This document shows, piece after piece, positions 27,336-36,539 of a DNA stretch of 64,000 bases. Both the position numbers and the translations under genes were made by a program. The DNA lies in assembly GCA_020636275.1 (NCBI GenBank), contig JACJYD010000006.1, positions 1 through 64,000 on the forward strand. Direction: 5' to 3'. Under the pieces are notes generated by a model, which did no database searches, was not told the DNA's origin, and saw nothing but the letters and a program-made list of their open reading frames with translations. Position 1 is the first letter of the stretch; each line of letters begins with the position of its first letter. This DNA is from Lewinellaceae bacterium. Lineage in GTDB: Bacteria > Bacteroidota > Bacteroidia > Chitinophagales > Saprospiraceae.

Positions 27336-29567
27336 TTAAAACTCCACCCCTTCCGGCGGTTTGTTCATCGTCCTGGCAATTTCGCGCAGACTCATCCACC
27401 ATTGTTCTTTGGGACGTTGGTATTTTGTATCCACCAGTTCGGGCCATTGGGACATACTTACGAAGGTCACTTCTCTTTTTTGCATACCGATAAAGGAAGC
27501 AGGCGTTTTGCCGGCCAGAGATTCCTGGACCAGGTACTCCAAACACAGTTTGGCCAGGCGGATCGCCAGAATGCGGTCGTGGGGCGAAGGGTTGCCCCCT
27601 TGTTGTAAATGCCCGAGGATAGCTTGTCTAACGTCAAAAAGAGGGCCTCCCTCCTCTTCAAAAAGCGAGGCCATAAATCGCGTATCGTAAAGGTCATTCG
27701 CCTTTTCATTCCGGATCATAAGACCGAGTCGCTTTCCTTTGGAAAAGCCATCCACCAGGCTTTCCAGGTCCTTCATCAAGTCTTTGATGCCAACCCCTTC
27801 TTCGTGCAGGTACACGCGTTCGGCGCCGGAGGCAATCCCGCTGACGAGCGCCAGGAAACCACAGTATTTTCCCATGACTTCTACCACAAAGCACCTTTTG
27901 GAAGCCACTGCCGATTGCTTGATCTTATCGATAACCTGCACAATATTATTCAAGGCGGTATCCGACCCTACGCTGAGTTCCGATCCCGGAAGGTTGTTGT
28001 TGATCGTTGCCGGCAGGCAAACCATGGGAATGTTGAATGCCGGAAAATCCTCCCTTCTTTTGTACATATCGTAAATGGCCTGGTAACCCGTCCAGCCCCC
28101 GATCATAAGGATGGCATCGATCCGCTGTTCTTCGATCTGGCGGGCGATGGCATAGAAGTCGGTACCGGAAGGGACTCTTCGGTTCGTTCCCAGTTCGGCG
28201 CCGCCAACGGTGGTCCATCCGGCTACACTGCGCCAATTCATCTCTTTGATCTTGCCATTGATAAGCCCTTGGAAGCCATCTTCTACGCCCAGCATGATAT
28301 GCCCTCCGTCCAGTCCCAGCCGCACGGCTGTCAGCACAGCCGTATTCATCCCGGCAGCAGGGCCGCCCCCGTGCAAAACGGCGATCCTCAACCGGCGTTG
28401 TCCGGGTTTGGGCTCACTGGGCAGGGAACGGATCATCACTTTCAGGGCCTCATAGGCTTGCTCCATGACGTAGCCGCGCATCTTCATGGCTTCCGCATAC
28501 CGGCCGCTCTCTATCAATTCCCTGATATGTTTGGTTTGGCTTACGCATTCCATCAGGGGAACGGCAATGATATCATTTTCCTGGACGCCGATAAGCAAAG
28601 GCTCATCATTGGCCGAGCTCGTCCGGATCTTTTCGACGGCCTTACAACCGAGCATGGTCGTCATATACCGGTCGTAAGCGCTGGGGGCCCCACCCCGTTG
28701 CACGTGACCCAGGATGGTGATCCGGCAATCTTCTCCCAACCGCTCTTCCAGCACTTCCTTCACATAGTTGCTCGATATGGGGTTGCCTTCGGTATCCCGG
28801 GCTCCTTCGGCCATGATCACGATGCTGTCCCGCCGGCCGGACTCCCGGCCACTCTTGAGCAGGGCACACATTTGTTCTTCCCATTCCCCGGGCGTGGGTG
28901 GGATTTCGGGAATAAAAACCCAGTCGGCGCTGCATGCCAAACCGGCCATCAACGCCAGATAGCCGCAATCCCGGCCCATCACTTTGACTACAAAAGTGCG
29001 CTGGTGGCTCGCTGCGGTGCTAATAATGGCGTCTACCGCCTCCGTGATCCGGGTAAGGGCCGAATCTGCTCCGATGGTCATATCGGTCCCGTACATGTCG
29101 TTGTCGATAGACCCTACCAGCCCGGTAAAAAAGATAGAATGGTACGTTTCGGCCAGATTTGCGTCGATCTCACCGGCTTCGAGCAGGCTGGCAAGATGCT
29201 CCGGCCATTCCTGGCGCAGTAGATTCGCTCCGGTAAGACTACCGTCTCCACCGATCACGACCAGGGCATCGATACCCCGGGTGACCAGGTTGAATACCGC
29301 TTTCCGGCGTCCTTCTTTCGTTCGAAACTCATCCGATCTTGCAGACCCGATCTCCGTACCGCCTTTATGTAATATGCCACCGACCGTTGACCACGCTGCT
29401 TTCACGATATGGTCCCCCCCCTGGATCATTCCCTTGTATCCCTCATAAATAGTATATACATCGAATCCCTGGTAGATACCCGCCCGGACCACCGCCCGGA
29501 CGGCTGCGTTCATGCCCTGGGCGTCCCCGCCACTGGTGAGTACAGCTATTGACTTTTTTGATGACAT
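27336..29567 (-). CDS. 6-phosphofructokinase, eukaryote-type double-domain form
   Basis: 743 residues from the ATG at 29567 (MSSKKSIAVLTSGGDAQGMN). A TTG further up would add seven residues. Two homologous PFK units lie in tandem. The N-half (about 1-370) has an intact ATP/fructose-6-phosphate site: TSGGDAQGMN, VIGGDGSLTGAN, VGSIDNDMYGTD with its catalytic aspartate, and VKVMGRDCGYLA. The C-half (about 395-740) keeps the fold (LHGGGPAAGMN, MIGGWTGYQ, VEVMGKYCGFLA) but has PATINNNLPGSE where an active site needs D. This is the same division into catalytic and allosteric halves as in animal and fungal PFK. It catalyses the committed step of glycolysis. Most Bacteroidota use single-domain PFK, so the form is notable. 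Confidence 0.95.
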   Translation of the reverse strand: MSSKKSIAVLTSGGDAQGMNAAVRAVVRAGIYQGFDVYTIYEGYKGMIQGGDHIVKAAWSTVGGILHKGGTEIGSARSDEFRTKEGRRKAVFNLVTRGIDALVVIGGDGSLTGANLLRQEWPEHLASLLEAGEIDANLAETYHSIFFTGLVGSIDNDMYGTDMTIGADSALTRITEAVDAIISTAASHQRTFVVKVMGRDCGYLALMAGLACSADWVFIPEIPPTPGEWEEQMCALLKSGRESGRRDSIVIMAEGARDTEGNPISSNYVKEVLEERLGEDCRITILGHVQRGGAPSAYDRYMTTMLGCKAVEKIRTSSANDEPLLIGVQENDIIAVPLMECVSQTKHIRELIESGRYAEAMKMRGYVMEQAYEALKVMIRSLPSEPKPGQRRLRIAVLHGGGPAAGMNTAVLTAVRLGLDGGHIMLGVEDGFQGLINGKIKEMNWRSVAGWTTVGGAELGTNRRVPSGTDFYAIARQIEEQRIDAILMIGGWTGYQAIYDMYKRREDFPAFNIPMVCLPATINNNLPGSELSVGSDTALNNIVQVIDKIKQSAVASKRCFVVEVMGKYCGFLALVSGIASGAERVYLHEEGVGIKDLMKDLESLVDGFSKGKRLGLMIRNEKANDLYDTRFMASLFEEEGGPLFDVRQAILGHLQQGGNPSPHDRILAIRLAKLCLEYLVQESLAGKTPASFIGMQKREVTFVSMSQWPELVDTKYQRPKEQWWMSLREIARTMNKPPEGVEF

Positions 29568-29631
29568 AGGAGTTTGGTTGTCCGGCAAATATCGGAATTT
29601 GCCGGAGTGTTACCACTTGAAAGATCATTTA

Positions 29632-29662
29632 AAACATAAAAGCCCCGGTTTTCCGGGGCTCA
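29632..29662 (-). terminator. Terminator of the 29705 lipoprotein gene
   Basis: AGCCCCGG (29641-29648) pairs with CCGGGGCT (29653-29660) over a TTTT loop. On the minus strand the stem is followed by TTTTATGTTTT, so it terminates the gene ending at 29705 and insulates it from the phosphofructokinase gene. Confidence 0.9.
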
Positions 29663-29704
29663 GTATAGTGCCAATCTGCAGCTTACAAATCCAACCGCTA
29701 AGGA

Positions 29705-30151
29705 TCATTTAGCTTTCAATTTCATCACCATGTCCTTATTTTTCAGGATCAGTCTATCGGGGCTCAATTCTACTATCTCGTATGGAGGCAGACTCACATC
29801 CCTGAATCCGATCACATTCCCATTCCCGTCAAATTTTGTTACAGGGAATGTCGCTGCCGGGTCGAAATGGATGGCGCCATTCTTAATGACATAGGATACA
29901 TGAATATTTGCATTTACGGGTGTAATCGTGGTCCTGATCCCCTGATTGACCTTGGCACCTTCTTTGGTAAATTGATATTCATTTTTGTCCGTTTCAATAT
30001 TTACAGCATCCGGACCGGTGACAAGGACGGTGTCAACCACCCAAACTTTATACAGGTAATCATAATTATGCTGGGCTTTAGTTGCTGTTTTACAGGAGTA
30101 TACAGCCACCATTAATAATGCCATTGCCGCAAAAAAATTGATGTTTTTCAT
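29705..30151 (-). CDS. Small lipoprotein, unknown function
   Basis: 148 residues. The N-terminus (MKNINFFAAMALLMVAVYSC) is a lipoprotein signal with the lipobox cysteine at position 20. The rest is a beta-rich domain resembling lipocalin-like lipoproteins of Bacteroidota in its closing pattern (DVSLPPYEIVELSPDRLILK, then KDMVMKLKAK), but no family is certain. It is preceded on the same strand by the DUF3472 lipoprotein and followed by a strong terminator. Confidence 0.7.
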   Translation of the reverse strand: MKNINFFAAMALLMVAVYSCKTATKAQHNYDYLYKVWVVDTVLVTGPDAVNIETDKNEYQFTKEGAKVNQGIRTTITPVNANIHVSYVIKNGAIHFDPAATFPVTKFDGNGNVIGFRDVSLPPYEIVELSPDRLILKNKDMVMKLKAK

Positions 30152-30206
30152 GTTTTACTTTTTTAACGTGAATTCGGAGAAAAAGTAGTGCCGAATGCCT
30201 TGACAA

Positions 30207-31517
30207 TCACGGCAACGCCTCCAGATCCACCTCCGGCCGCTTCCCTGTCGACGGGCGCTGCAGCTCGGTATCCATTTCTGTTCGTTCATTAAAGAAGCCG
30301 CAATTCCGGAGGAAAAAAGCGCCGTCTTCCAGCCCGCCGGCATAATCCAGACGATTACCTTTCTGGGCGGTAGCGTCGGCGGTTAACCGGACGCGGGTAA
30401 GCTCGTGCCACTGGCCGCGGGTGTCGCAGATCCATTGGTTGCCGTAGCGGGCATGCCGGGAGATGACCCCGGTTTCGGGTATGAAGTTTTCGAGAAAAGA
30501 ATACAGTCCGGTCAGATAGGTGTTCGTTTGGGGGCGGCGCCAGCCGGCGATGAGCATCCACTGTCCGGCCTCGGGTGCATAAAACCAGGCCGTATAGTCG
30601 GTATTCTTACCCCCGGAGGGGTGGCCGCGAAGGAGGAAGCGATAGGTGACGCCCGCCCGCCAGGGGAAGCGCAGGTAGCTCTGCCCGCCGGACCCTTCGT
30701 TGCCGAACTCACCGGTGTAAACGTCCGGTCCTTTTTTCAGGAGCTTGATCTTCTGATCTTCGGGGATATTATTCGGATCGTCGGTCTCGAAAGGGCTCCA
30801 TACCGAAAAGAGGATGCGTCGCTCCGTATCCGAATTGACCTGAAAGCCGAAGTAGCCCTCGCCAAAACCATTGGCCATAAAATAGGAACCCAGCACATCC
30901 TGCCCTTCCGGAACGGTGATCTCGCTGTAAAACCATTCCACTTGCTCCACCTTGTCTGCCTGTGGGAACCAAAAATGCACCGAGGGTCCGCGGCGGCCCC
31001 AGTAAAATTCATCTTTGACGTAATGGACTTGCCCCCGGGCAGCTTCGCCCTCCAGCACTACTTCCTCCACTTCGGCGAAATCAGGGCCCGTGCGGGATTC
31101 GCCCTGAAGCTCCAGCCGCTGATACCCGGGCTGGCCCACCTCAAAAGTGCCTACGGGAATGTCCTCCCAACCGGTGTTGCGCAGGGTGATCTCCCGGGTT
31201 TCGCCGCCAAAGGTGCACTTCAATACGGATTCACCGGCGGGTACCCGGGCGCGAACGGATAGCTGCAGCTTCCCCGTGCCGGCCAAATGAAAAAACACCC
31301 CGACGGAATGCGCCGGATCCAGCCAATTCGTCAGGCCGGTTTCCCGGATCAGCGTGGAGGAAGCCATCGGATCGTCGAGCACCCAGGCATTGCCGGCAAG
31401 CGAAATATGGACACTCCCCGATTCATTTTCCGGAGGGGAGGATTTGCCAAGCGGCCCTTGGACGGAGCAGGCCGGCAGTAGAATTAAGAAGGAAAGAAAA
31501 AGAGTGACGTATTTCAT
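30207..31517 (-). CDS. DUF3472 lipoprotein (carbohydrate-related)
   Basis: 436 residues. Lipoprotein signal LSFLILLPAC with the cysteine at about position 17. An N-terminal beta domain (about 40-150) with LAGNAWVLDD and ETREITLRNTGWEDI matches the DUF5077-type domain that usually precedes DUF3472. The second domain (about 165-420) has DEFYWGRRGPSVHFWFPQ, GYFGFQVNSDTERRILFSVW, the GGQSYLRFPWRAG block and WMLIAGWRRPQTNTYLTGLYSFLENF, the conserved core of DUF3472. Such proteins are often encoded near polysaccharide degradation genes, but activity is unproven. The cupin lipoprotein gene lies just upstream, so co-transcription is likely. Confidence 0.88.
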   Translation of the reverse strand: MKYVTLFLSFLILLPACSVQGPLGKSSPPENESGSVHISLAGNAWVLDDPMASSTLIRETGLTNWLDPAHSVGVFFHLAGTGKLQLSVRARVPAGESVLKCTFGGETREITLRNTGWEDIPVGTFEVGQPGYQRLELQGESRTGPDFAEVEEVVLEGEAARGQVHYVKDEFYWGRRGPSVHFWFPQADKVEQVEWFYSEITVPEGQDVLGSYFMANGFGEGYFGFQVNSDTERRILFSVWSPFETDDPNNIPEDQKIKLLKKGPDVYTGEFGNEGSGGQSYLRFPWRAGVTYRFLLRGHPSGGKNTDYTAWFYAPEAGQWMLIAGWRRPQTNTYLTGLYSFLENFIPETGVISRHARYGNQWICDTRGQWHELTRVRLTADATAQKGNRLDYAGGLEDGAFFLRNCGFFNERTEMDTELQRPSTGKRPEVDLEALP

Positions 31518-31538
31518 TATCCGATTATTCTTCCTAAC

Positions 31539-32060
31539 TCATTCGCCTGATTCTTCCACGAAATTCACTTCCCAGGGGCCAATGCCGGTAATCTGGATTA
31601 TGGTAGATGAGTCTGCCCAAACGGTGTGAATGGCGTTCCGGGCATTCACATAATAATCACCCGGTCCAAATTCTTTTGCATTTTCAAGCGTTCCATCCTT
31701 CCCAAATGCCACATACACCTTTCCTTGCAGCACGGTTACTCGTTCATCTCTTGGGTGCGAATGTGCCGGCATAACAAATCCTCCTCCGACCCTGAAACGA
31801 ACGGTAAACAGATCGGAATTTTTGGGGCTCCCTTCTAAAACAGCTATTTCACACCCCCCAGGCAAGTTTGGCGGACAAGGGCCCCATTGAATATTTTCCG
31901 CGTATACAACATGCTGGACGATTCCCTCTGGAAATTGCATTTCTCCAATGGGTTTTTGCATTTCTTCCACAGGTGGGGGATCTTCCGCTACAGGTGGTTG
32001 TCCACATCCAGCAATGAAAAGAACCAAAGCGAATAGAGGTAAGCATTGGGTGTTTGACAT
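31539..32060 (-). CDS. Cupin-domain lipoprotein
   Basis: 173 residues. Lipobox LFIAGC gives a lipidated cysteine near position 19, followed by a proline-rich spacer. A single cupin domain (about 75-165) carries motif 1 as MPAHSHPRDERVTVLQG (two histidines and a glutamate able to bind a metal) and motif 2 as FGPGDYYVNARNAIHTVWA. It may be a small periplasmic or outer-membrane metal-dependent enzyme or binding protein; substrate unknown. It is 21 nt upstream of the DUF3472 gene on the same strand, which suggests an operon. Confidence 0.85.
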   Translation of the reverse strand: MSNTQCLPLFALVLFIAGCGQPPVAEDPPPVEEMQKPIGEMQFPEGIVQHVVYAENIQWGPCPPNLPGGCEIAVLEGSPKNSDLFTVRFRVGGGFVMPAHSHPRDERVTVLQGKVYVAFGKDGTLENAKEFGPGDYYVNARNAIHTVWADSSTIIQITGIGPWEVNFVEESGE

Positions 32061-32465
32061 TGGATTACTTTTTTTATTTACAAATTTGGTTGACAGGGAT
32101 TCCAGCTAAAAAGCGGCATCAAAGCTTTAATGCGCCACCGCGTTTTCTACTGAAAATGGCGGGACACGAAACGCAATATAAAAATAATTAGGGTATGAAT
32201 GGTATTGTGGCTTGACGGGGCCATTGAGATAGGTACCATCGATCCGGTATTCACATTTTCAGCAATCTATTTCATTTATGGCATCGGATTTTATCCCCAT
32301 TTAACGAAAGTAGCCTCAAAATCACTACATGATTTCTTTCCCATACTGGATAAAGCGACAAAAAGCGTCGACAGGACCTTCTCCCACAAATTGATAGGCA
32401 ATATTAAGTCGTTCACATCTGGTATACCTGGTTTGGGGCTTGATTTGCATCAGCTATTTATCATT
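32061..32465. other. Intergenic region, nothing recognised
   Basis: 405 nt upstream of the cupin gene and downstream of cfa. A plus-strand open frame begins at 32199 but runs mostly antisense to cfa and has no protein-like signature. No hairpin terminator or repeat was found. It probably contains the promoter of the minus-strand lipoprotein pair. Confidence 0.4.
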
Positions 32466-33593
32466 TCACCGGGCCGCGATATACCCTCCCGGCACTCCGC
32501 CTTTCGAAAGGACGACCTGCCAAAGCTGGATAACTCTGGTTCGAAATGGGCCCATGAAACAATGCAGATAATACTTCCACATCCGGTAAAATCGCTCGTC
32601 GTAAGAGGCGCTCAGCTTTTCCCAACTGGCGTCAAAGTTGTGAAACCAGGCTTTAAGGGTTTTTACGTAATAAGGTCCGAAATTGTGCCAATCTTCCATG
32701 ACAAACAACCCTTCACTAGCCGTAGCGATCTGTTTTACGGAGGGAAGCATGGAGTTTGGGAAAATATATTTAAGTACCCAGGGATCACCATAGATCTCTG
32801 AGGTATTGGAGCCGATCGTATGTAAAAGAAAAAGCCCGTCGTCCTCCAAACAGCGGTAAACGATCTCCATGATCTGGCGGTAATTCTTATACCCCACATG
32901 TTCGATCATGCCGCAGATCAACACCTTGTCAAACGTCCCTTCCAGGTCCCGGTAGTCCTTCTTCAGGATCGTGACCGGGAGGCCGGCACAATCCTCCTTT
33001 GCGTACTGATACTGTTGGTCGGAAATAGTGATACCTGTTACCTGACAGCCGTAGCGACCGGCGGCATATTTGGCAAAACCACCCCATCCGCAACCAATAT
33101 CAAGCACCCTGTCCTTCTCCGAAAGCTGTAATTTTTTGCAGATGAGTTCCAGCTTTTGCTCCTGGGCGACATTCAGATCTTCCGTGTCTTTAAAATAGCC
33201 GCAGGTATACTGATTGTAGGGATCCAGAAAAGACATATACAGATCATTGCCCAGATCGTAATGCTCCCGGGCCACCTTTTTGGACCGAAGCCGGGTTTGC
33301 ATGTTCAGCACCTTGGATTGCAGTAGTATTAAAGCTTCTTTCCACGTTCCACCGACCTCATCCCTAAGGTTGAATTTATAGAGCTTATAAAAAAATTCGT
33401 CGAGCTGCTCCACATCCCACCATCCGTCCATATAAGCTTCCCCAAATCCCAATGACCCCTCAGCCAGCATCCTTCCGAACAACTTTTCATTGTGGACCTG
33501 GATATCCCAGGGATTATCTCCATTAATTTGAATTCCACCTTTTGCTAATAAATTTTCGATAATGCTTTTCGCTTTGTTGGGGCGCATGGTCAT
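32466..33593 (-). CDS. cfa: Cyclopropane-fatty-acyl-phospholipid synthase
   Basis: 375 residues, the length typical of Cfa. The N-terminal domain (FGRMLAEGSLGFGEAYMDGWWD) leads into the methyltransferase core: HYDLGNDLYMSFLDPYNQYTCGYF, the SAM-binding loop VLDIGCGWGGFAKYAA, ICGMIEHVGYKNY with the conserved active-site EH, and the C-terminal SYDERFYRMWKYYLHCFMG with a bicarbonate-site tyrosine region. The enzyme transfers a methylene from SAM to unsaturated acyl chains of membrane phospholipids. A second start at 33587 (MRPNKAK) is possible. The 5' region contains palindromic element copy D. Confidence 0.96.
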   Translation of the reverse strand: MTMRPNKAKSIIENLLAKGGIQINGDNPWDIQVHNEKLFGRMLAEGSLGFGEAYMDGWWDVEQLDEFFYKLYKFNLRDEVGGTWKEALILLQSKVLNMQTRLRSKKVAREHYDLGNDLYMSFLDPYNQYTCGYFKDTEDLNVAQEQKLELICKKLQLSEKDRVLDIGCGWGGFAKYAAGRYGCQVTGITISDQQYQYAKEDCAGLPVTILKKDYRDLEGTFDKVLICGMIEHVGYKNYRQIMEIVYRCLEDDGLFLLHTIGSNTSEIYGDPWVLKYIFPNSMLPSVKQIATASEGLFVMEDWHNFGPYYVKTLKAWFHNFDASWEKLSASYDERFYRMWKYYLHCFMGPFRTRVIQLWQVVLSKGGVPGGYIAAR

Positions 33594-33612
33594 TGGGGTT
33601 TAGTGAAAGGAC

Positions 33613-33662
33613 TAATATACTGAAGAAAAAGGGATTTGACGGCCGACGGCCGTCAAATCCCC
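33613..33662. repeat. Palindromic element, copy D
   Basis: GGGATTTGACGGCC (33631-33644) pairs perfectly with GGCCGTCAAATCCC (33648-33661) over a 3-nt loop, preceded by ATATACTGAAGAAAAA as in the other copies. It lies between divergent genes (cfa and the 33753 gene), so it is not a terminator of either; this supports a mobile palindromic repeat. Confidence 0.95.
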
Positions 33663-33752
33663 CGGAACAGACAAAGAGGTGCTAAAAATCATTGCAATTT
33701 TGAAGTAAACGGTGTATGCTTTTAGGATTCTGCATAATAAGGACAAAGCCTG

Positions 33753-35462
33753 ATGAAACCACACCTAATACTCCTCCTCCCCTTCTTTCTTCCCGTTTTG
33801 AATAGTATTCGGGCTCAACCCTGCCTGCCCGAAGGCATTACCTTTTCCTCGCAGGCACAGATCAACAGCTTCCCGATCAGCTATCCTGGCTGTACGGAGA
33901 TCTTGGGAGACGTCTGGATAGAAGGAAGTGATATCACCAATCTTACAGGCCTTTCCTCCATTACTTCTATCGGTGGAAACCTGGAGATGTGGTATGTTCC
34001 GCTAACGAGCCCGAGTGGGTTGGAGAGCCTGACTTCAGTAGGGGGAAACATAGTGTTGGGGGTGACACAGCCGACCGGATTGAAGAATTTGACGTCGGTA
34101 GGAGGAAATTTAGAGTTGGCGTGGTGTTTTGCGGCGAACCTAAGCGAGTTGGAAAGCCTGACTTCAGTAGGGGGAAACTTTGTGGTGGCAAAGAGCACGC
34201 TGACCGATTTGAGCGGGCTGGATAACCTGACATCAATAGGAGGAAACTTGTGGTTGTATGATAACTCCACACTGACGAGCCTGAAGGGTCTGGAAAGCCT
34301 GACTTCAACAGGGGGCTTGAATATAGATGAAAATAATAAATTGCTGAGTTTGAGCGGGCTCGACAATTTGACTTCTATTAATGATATAGATATCTACAAA
34401 AACGAAAAATTGACCAGCCTGGACGGATTAGAGAGTCTGGATTATACCACATTGAGCGATTTGTCAATACAAGAGAACCCTACCCTATGCTTTTGCAACG
34501 TCCAGCCCATTTGTGACTACATTGAAAACGGGGGCCCTACCCATATCTACGGCAACGGTTACGGCTGCAAATACCGGCAACAAATTCAAGACGCTTGTCA
34601 GGGCATATCTCCTCCACCCTGTCTGCCAGGCGGCATTGCGTTCGAATCACAGGCACAGATCGACAGTTTCCCGCTCAACCATCCGGACTGTGCAGTGATT
34701 GGAGGGAGGGTGGGAATCTGGGAAAGCATGGACGGCAACATCACGAGCCTTGACAGTCTTTATCCTATTATTACTATTGGAGGAAGCTTAATGATATTGA
34801 ATAATGCTTCGCTAACTGACCTGAGGGGGTTGGATAATCTGACTTATATCGGGGAAGACTTGAAGGTGTCCGGCAATGGTTCGCTGACGAACCTGACGGG
34901 GATGAATAATTTGACTTATATCGAGGGAAGTTTGGTGATATTTTCGAATAAATCGCTGGTCAGCCTTAATGGACTGAGGAACATGGCTGCTATCGAGGGA
35001 AAGTTGGAGGTGATTTTTAATGATATGCTCACAAGCCTGGGTGGGCTGGTTAATCTTGACCCCACAACCATTCAACGGTTGATGATCTTTAACAACCGCA
35101 GCTTGCCCATTTGCGAAATCCCGCCTGTTTGTGATTACCTCGAAAATAAGGGCGAAGCCAAAATTTCCGACAATGCCCCTGGTTGCAACTCTGAAGCTGA
35201 GATTTTGAAAGCATGCCAGTCCACCTCCATTCAGGATATGATCCAATCTTTCCCGAACCCCACAAACGGGATCGTCTATTTCATGAACCATCTCATTTGC
35301 CATTGGAATATCAGCGTACTGGACGCCACCGGCCGGGTCATCATACCCGCCCATCAACCGGAGGAGTGTAATATGGACCTTTCCTCGTTTCCTCCCGGAT
35401 TGTATTTTTTGCAAATAAATACAGGACAGGAGACTTTTGGGAAGCGGATCGTAAAGCTGTAG
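33753..35462 (+). CDS. T9SS-exported leucine-rich (receptor L-like) surface protein with duplicated module
   Basis: 569 residues. A signal peptide (about 1-22, ending IRAQ) precedes two copies of one module. Each copy begins PCLPEGITFSSQAQINSFP or PCLPGGIAFESQAQIDSFP, continues with degenerate leucine-rich units of about 23 residues (LSGLDNLTSIGGNLWLYDN, LRGLDNLTYIGEDLKVSGN), and closes with a capping segment containing cysteines (CDYIENGG ... GCKYRQQIQDACQ; CDYLENKGE ... GCNSEAEILKACQ). A type A sorting domain ends the protein (QSFPNPTNGIVYFMN ... SFPPGLYFLQINTG). The repeats resemble receptor-L domains, suggesting protein or glycan binding at the surface. The two modules arose by tandem duplication; the first has more repeats. 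Confidence 0.9.
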   Translation: MKPHLILLLPFFLPVLNSIRAQPCLPEGITFSSQAQINSFPISYPGCTEILGDVWIEGSDITNLTGLSSITSIGGNLEMWYVPLTSPSGLESLTSVGGNIVLGVTQPTGLKNLTSVGGNLELAWCFAANLSELESLTSVGGNFVVAKSTLTDLSGLDNLTSIGGNLWLYDNSTLTSLKGLESLTSTGGLNIDENNKLLSLSGLDNLTSINDIDIYKNEKLTSLDGLESLDYTTLSDLSIQENPTLCFCNVQPICDYIENGGPTHIYGNGYGCKYRQQIQDACQGISPPPCLPGGIAFESQAQIDSFPLNHPDCAVIGGRVGIWESMDGNITSLDSLYPIITIGGSLMILNNASLTDLRGLDNLTYIGEDLKVSGNGSLTNLTGMNNLTYIEGSLVIFSNKSLVSLNGLRNMAAIEGKLEVIFNDMLTSLGGLVNLDPTTIQRLMIFNNRSLPICEIPPVCDYLENKGEAKISDNAPGCNSEAEILKACQSTSIQDMIQSFPNPTNGIVYFMNHLICHWNISVLDATGRVIIPAHQPEECNMDLSSFPPGLYFLQINTGQETFGKRIVKL

Positions 35463-35522
35463 GCCAACGCTTAGCCAGTAAGCTAAATTTAGGACTGTTG
35501 CAAGGGGTATGCAGCGTGTTAA

Positions 35523-36221
35523 TCAATCCCCGTTTTGCAAACGCCTCAACTCCTCCTCCATCGCGCCCTTCGAACGCTTGGCGGCCTTCACTTTCTGGTT
35601 GCCGAATTTCCAGGTGGCGCTGGGGCTGAAGCGTTGGGAGTCAAACGAACGCACCCCGTCGATTTCGATGCCGCCGTAATTTCCGTGGTAGAAGTAGTCG
35701 TTGGTCGTTCGGAACACATCCGAACCGGTGAGCCGCACTTGCAGGCGTTTGTCCAGGAAATCTTTCCGCAGGCCAATGTCCACCGACTGGTTGCCGCGAA
35801 CCCGGATGGAACCCCGCCATATCCAGTCGCTATAGCGCTCGTAGGAGAGATCCATGAGGATGCCCCAGGGTAGTTTCAGGCTGTTCTGCACCCTGACCGA
35901 CCAGGTGGTCTGGCTCAGGTCAATATCGGTGCCTTCGAGGTTGCCCCGGTAGGTGCTTCGCCCCCCGTCGAGGAAAGTGGTAAGCTCCCAGAACTTGCAG
36001 ACCTGCAAGGGGTAACTGGCCGAGATACTGTACCGGGCGACCCGCCCCATGTTGCGTGGGATGATGACGTTCCGGTTGTCGCCCGTGATCTCAAAAATGG
36101 AGGCAAAAAAATCCTTCGTCACGCTGTATTGATTGGTGAGGGTCAGCTTTTGGCGAAAGGTGTAGGTCGCCTGGTAGTTCATGATGTAATTGGGCCGCAG
36201 GAAAGGATTGCCCTTCGTGTT
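35523..36221 (-). pseudogene. C-terminal fragment of a TonB-dependent-type outer membrane beta-barrel protein
   Basis: The minus frame is open from 36221 and encodes NTKGNPFLRPNY, the conserved GNP.L.P.Y segment of outer-membrane beta-barrel proteins (OMP_b-brl_3 type), followed by about 225 residues of alternating barrel strands (SVRVQNSLKLPWGILMDLSY, VDIGLRKDFLDKRLQVRLTG). The rest of the protein, including signal peptide, carboxypeptidase-like and plug domains, is absent: an in-frame stop at 36222-36224 and a fragment of another gene replace it. The C-terminus is intact. A truncated relic, unlikely to be functional. Confidence 0.85.
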
Positions 36222-36539
36222 TTAAATGAAAAAAACGTCCACTGGCCGGGTCGAGCACATCTACCCCATACAGTAGTGCCACCCAAATCCAGCCCCGGCT
36301 GTCTTCAAAAAGTGTCCGAACCTCACTGCTACTGATGGCGAAGGGGTCGAACGGGTCGGGCGAGAAGACCTCGAACCGGGAGCCGTCGTAGCGGTTCAGC
36401 CCGTCCTTGGTGGCTATCCAGATGAAACCATCCCTGCTCTGCAAAATATCGAAGATCATCCCCTGCGACAGGCCGTCGTTGACGGTCAGGAATGAGACGG
36501 TTGCCGGCGTTTGCGAGGCAAGGCGGCAGCATTTTCGTT
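36222..36539 (-). pseudogene. N-terminal fragment of a Reg_prop sensor gene
   Basis: In the minus frame this stretch encodes LASQTPATVSFLTVNDGLSQ then GMIFDILQSRDGFIWIATKD and NRYDGSRFEV, the first propeller repeats found just after the signal peptide in Reg_prop/Y_Y_Y sensors. A second repeat follows (FEDSRGWIWVALLYGVDVLD, ending FFHLK). There the sequence runs directly into the barrel-protein fragment in another frame. The signal peptide and everything after the second or third repeat are missing. The same kind of domain is complete in the regulator at 20110-23070. Confidence 0.85.

Noticed and set aside
27609..29222. 537-residue frame antisense to phosphofructokinase
   Set aside because: The phosphofructokinase motifs on the other strand are intact; this is a shadow of codon bias.
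30405..31262. 285-residue plus frame antisense to the DUF3472 gene
   Set aside because: The minus-strand gene has a lipobox and conserved domain; the plus frame has none.
32199..32801. 200-residue plus frame overlapping cfa
   Set aside because: Mostly antisense to cfa, with no signature or signal peptide.
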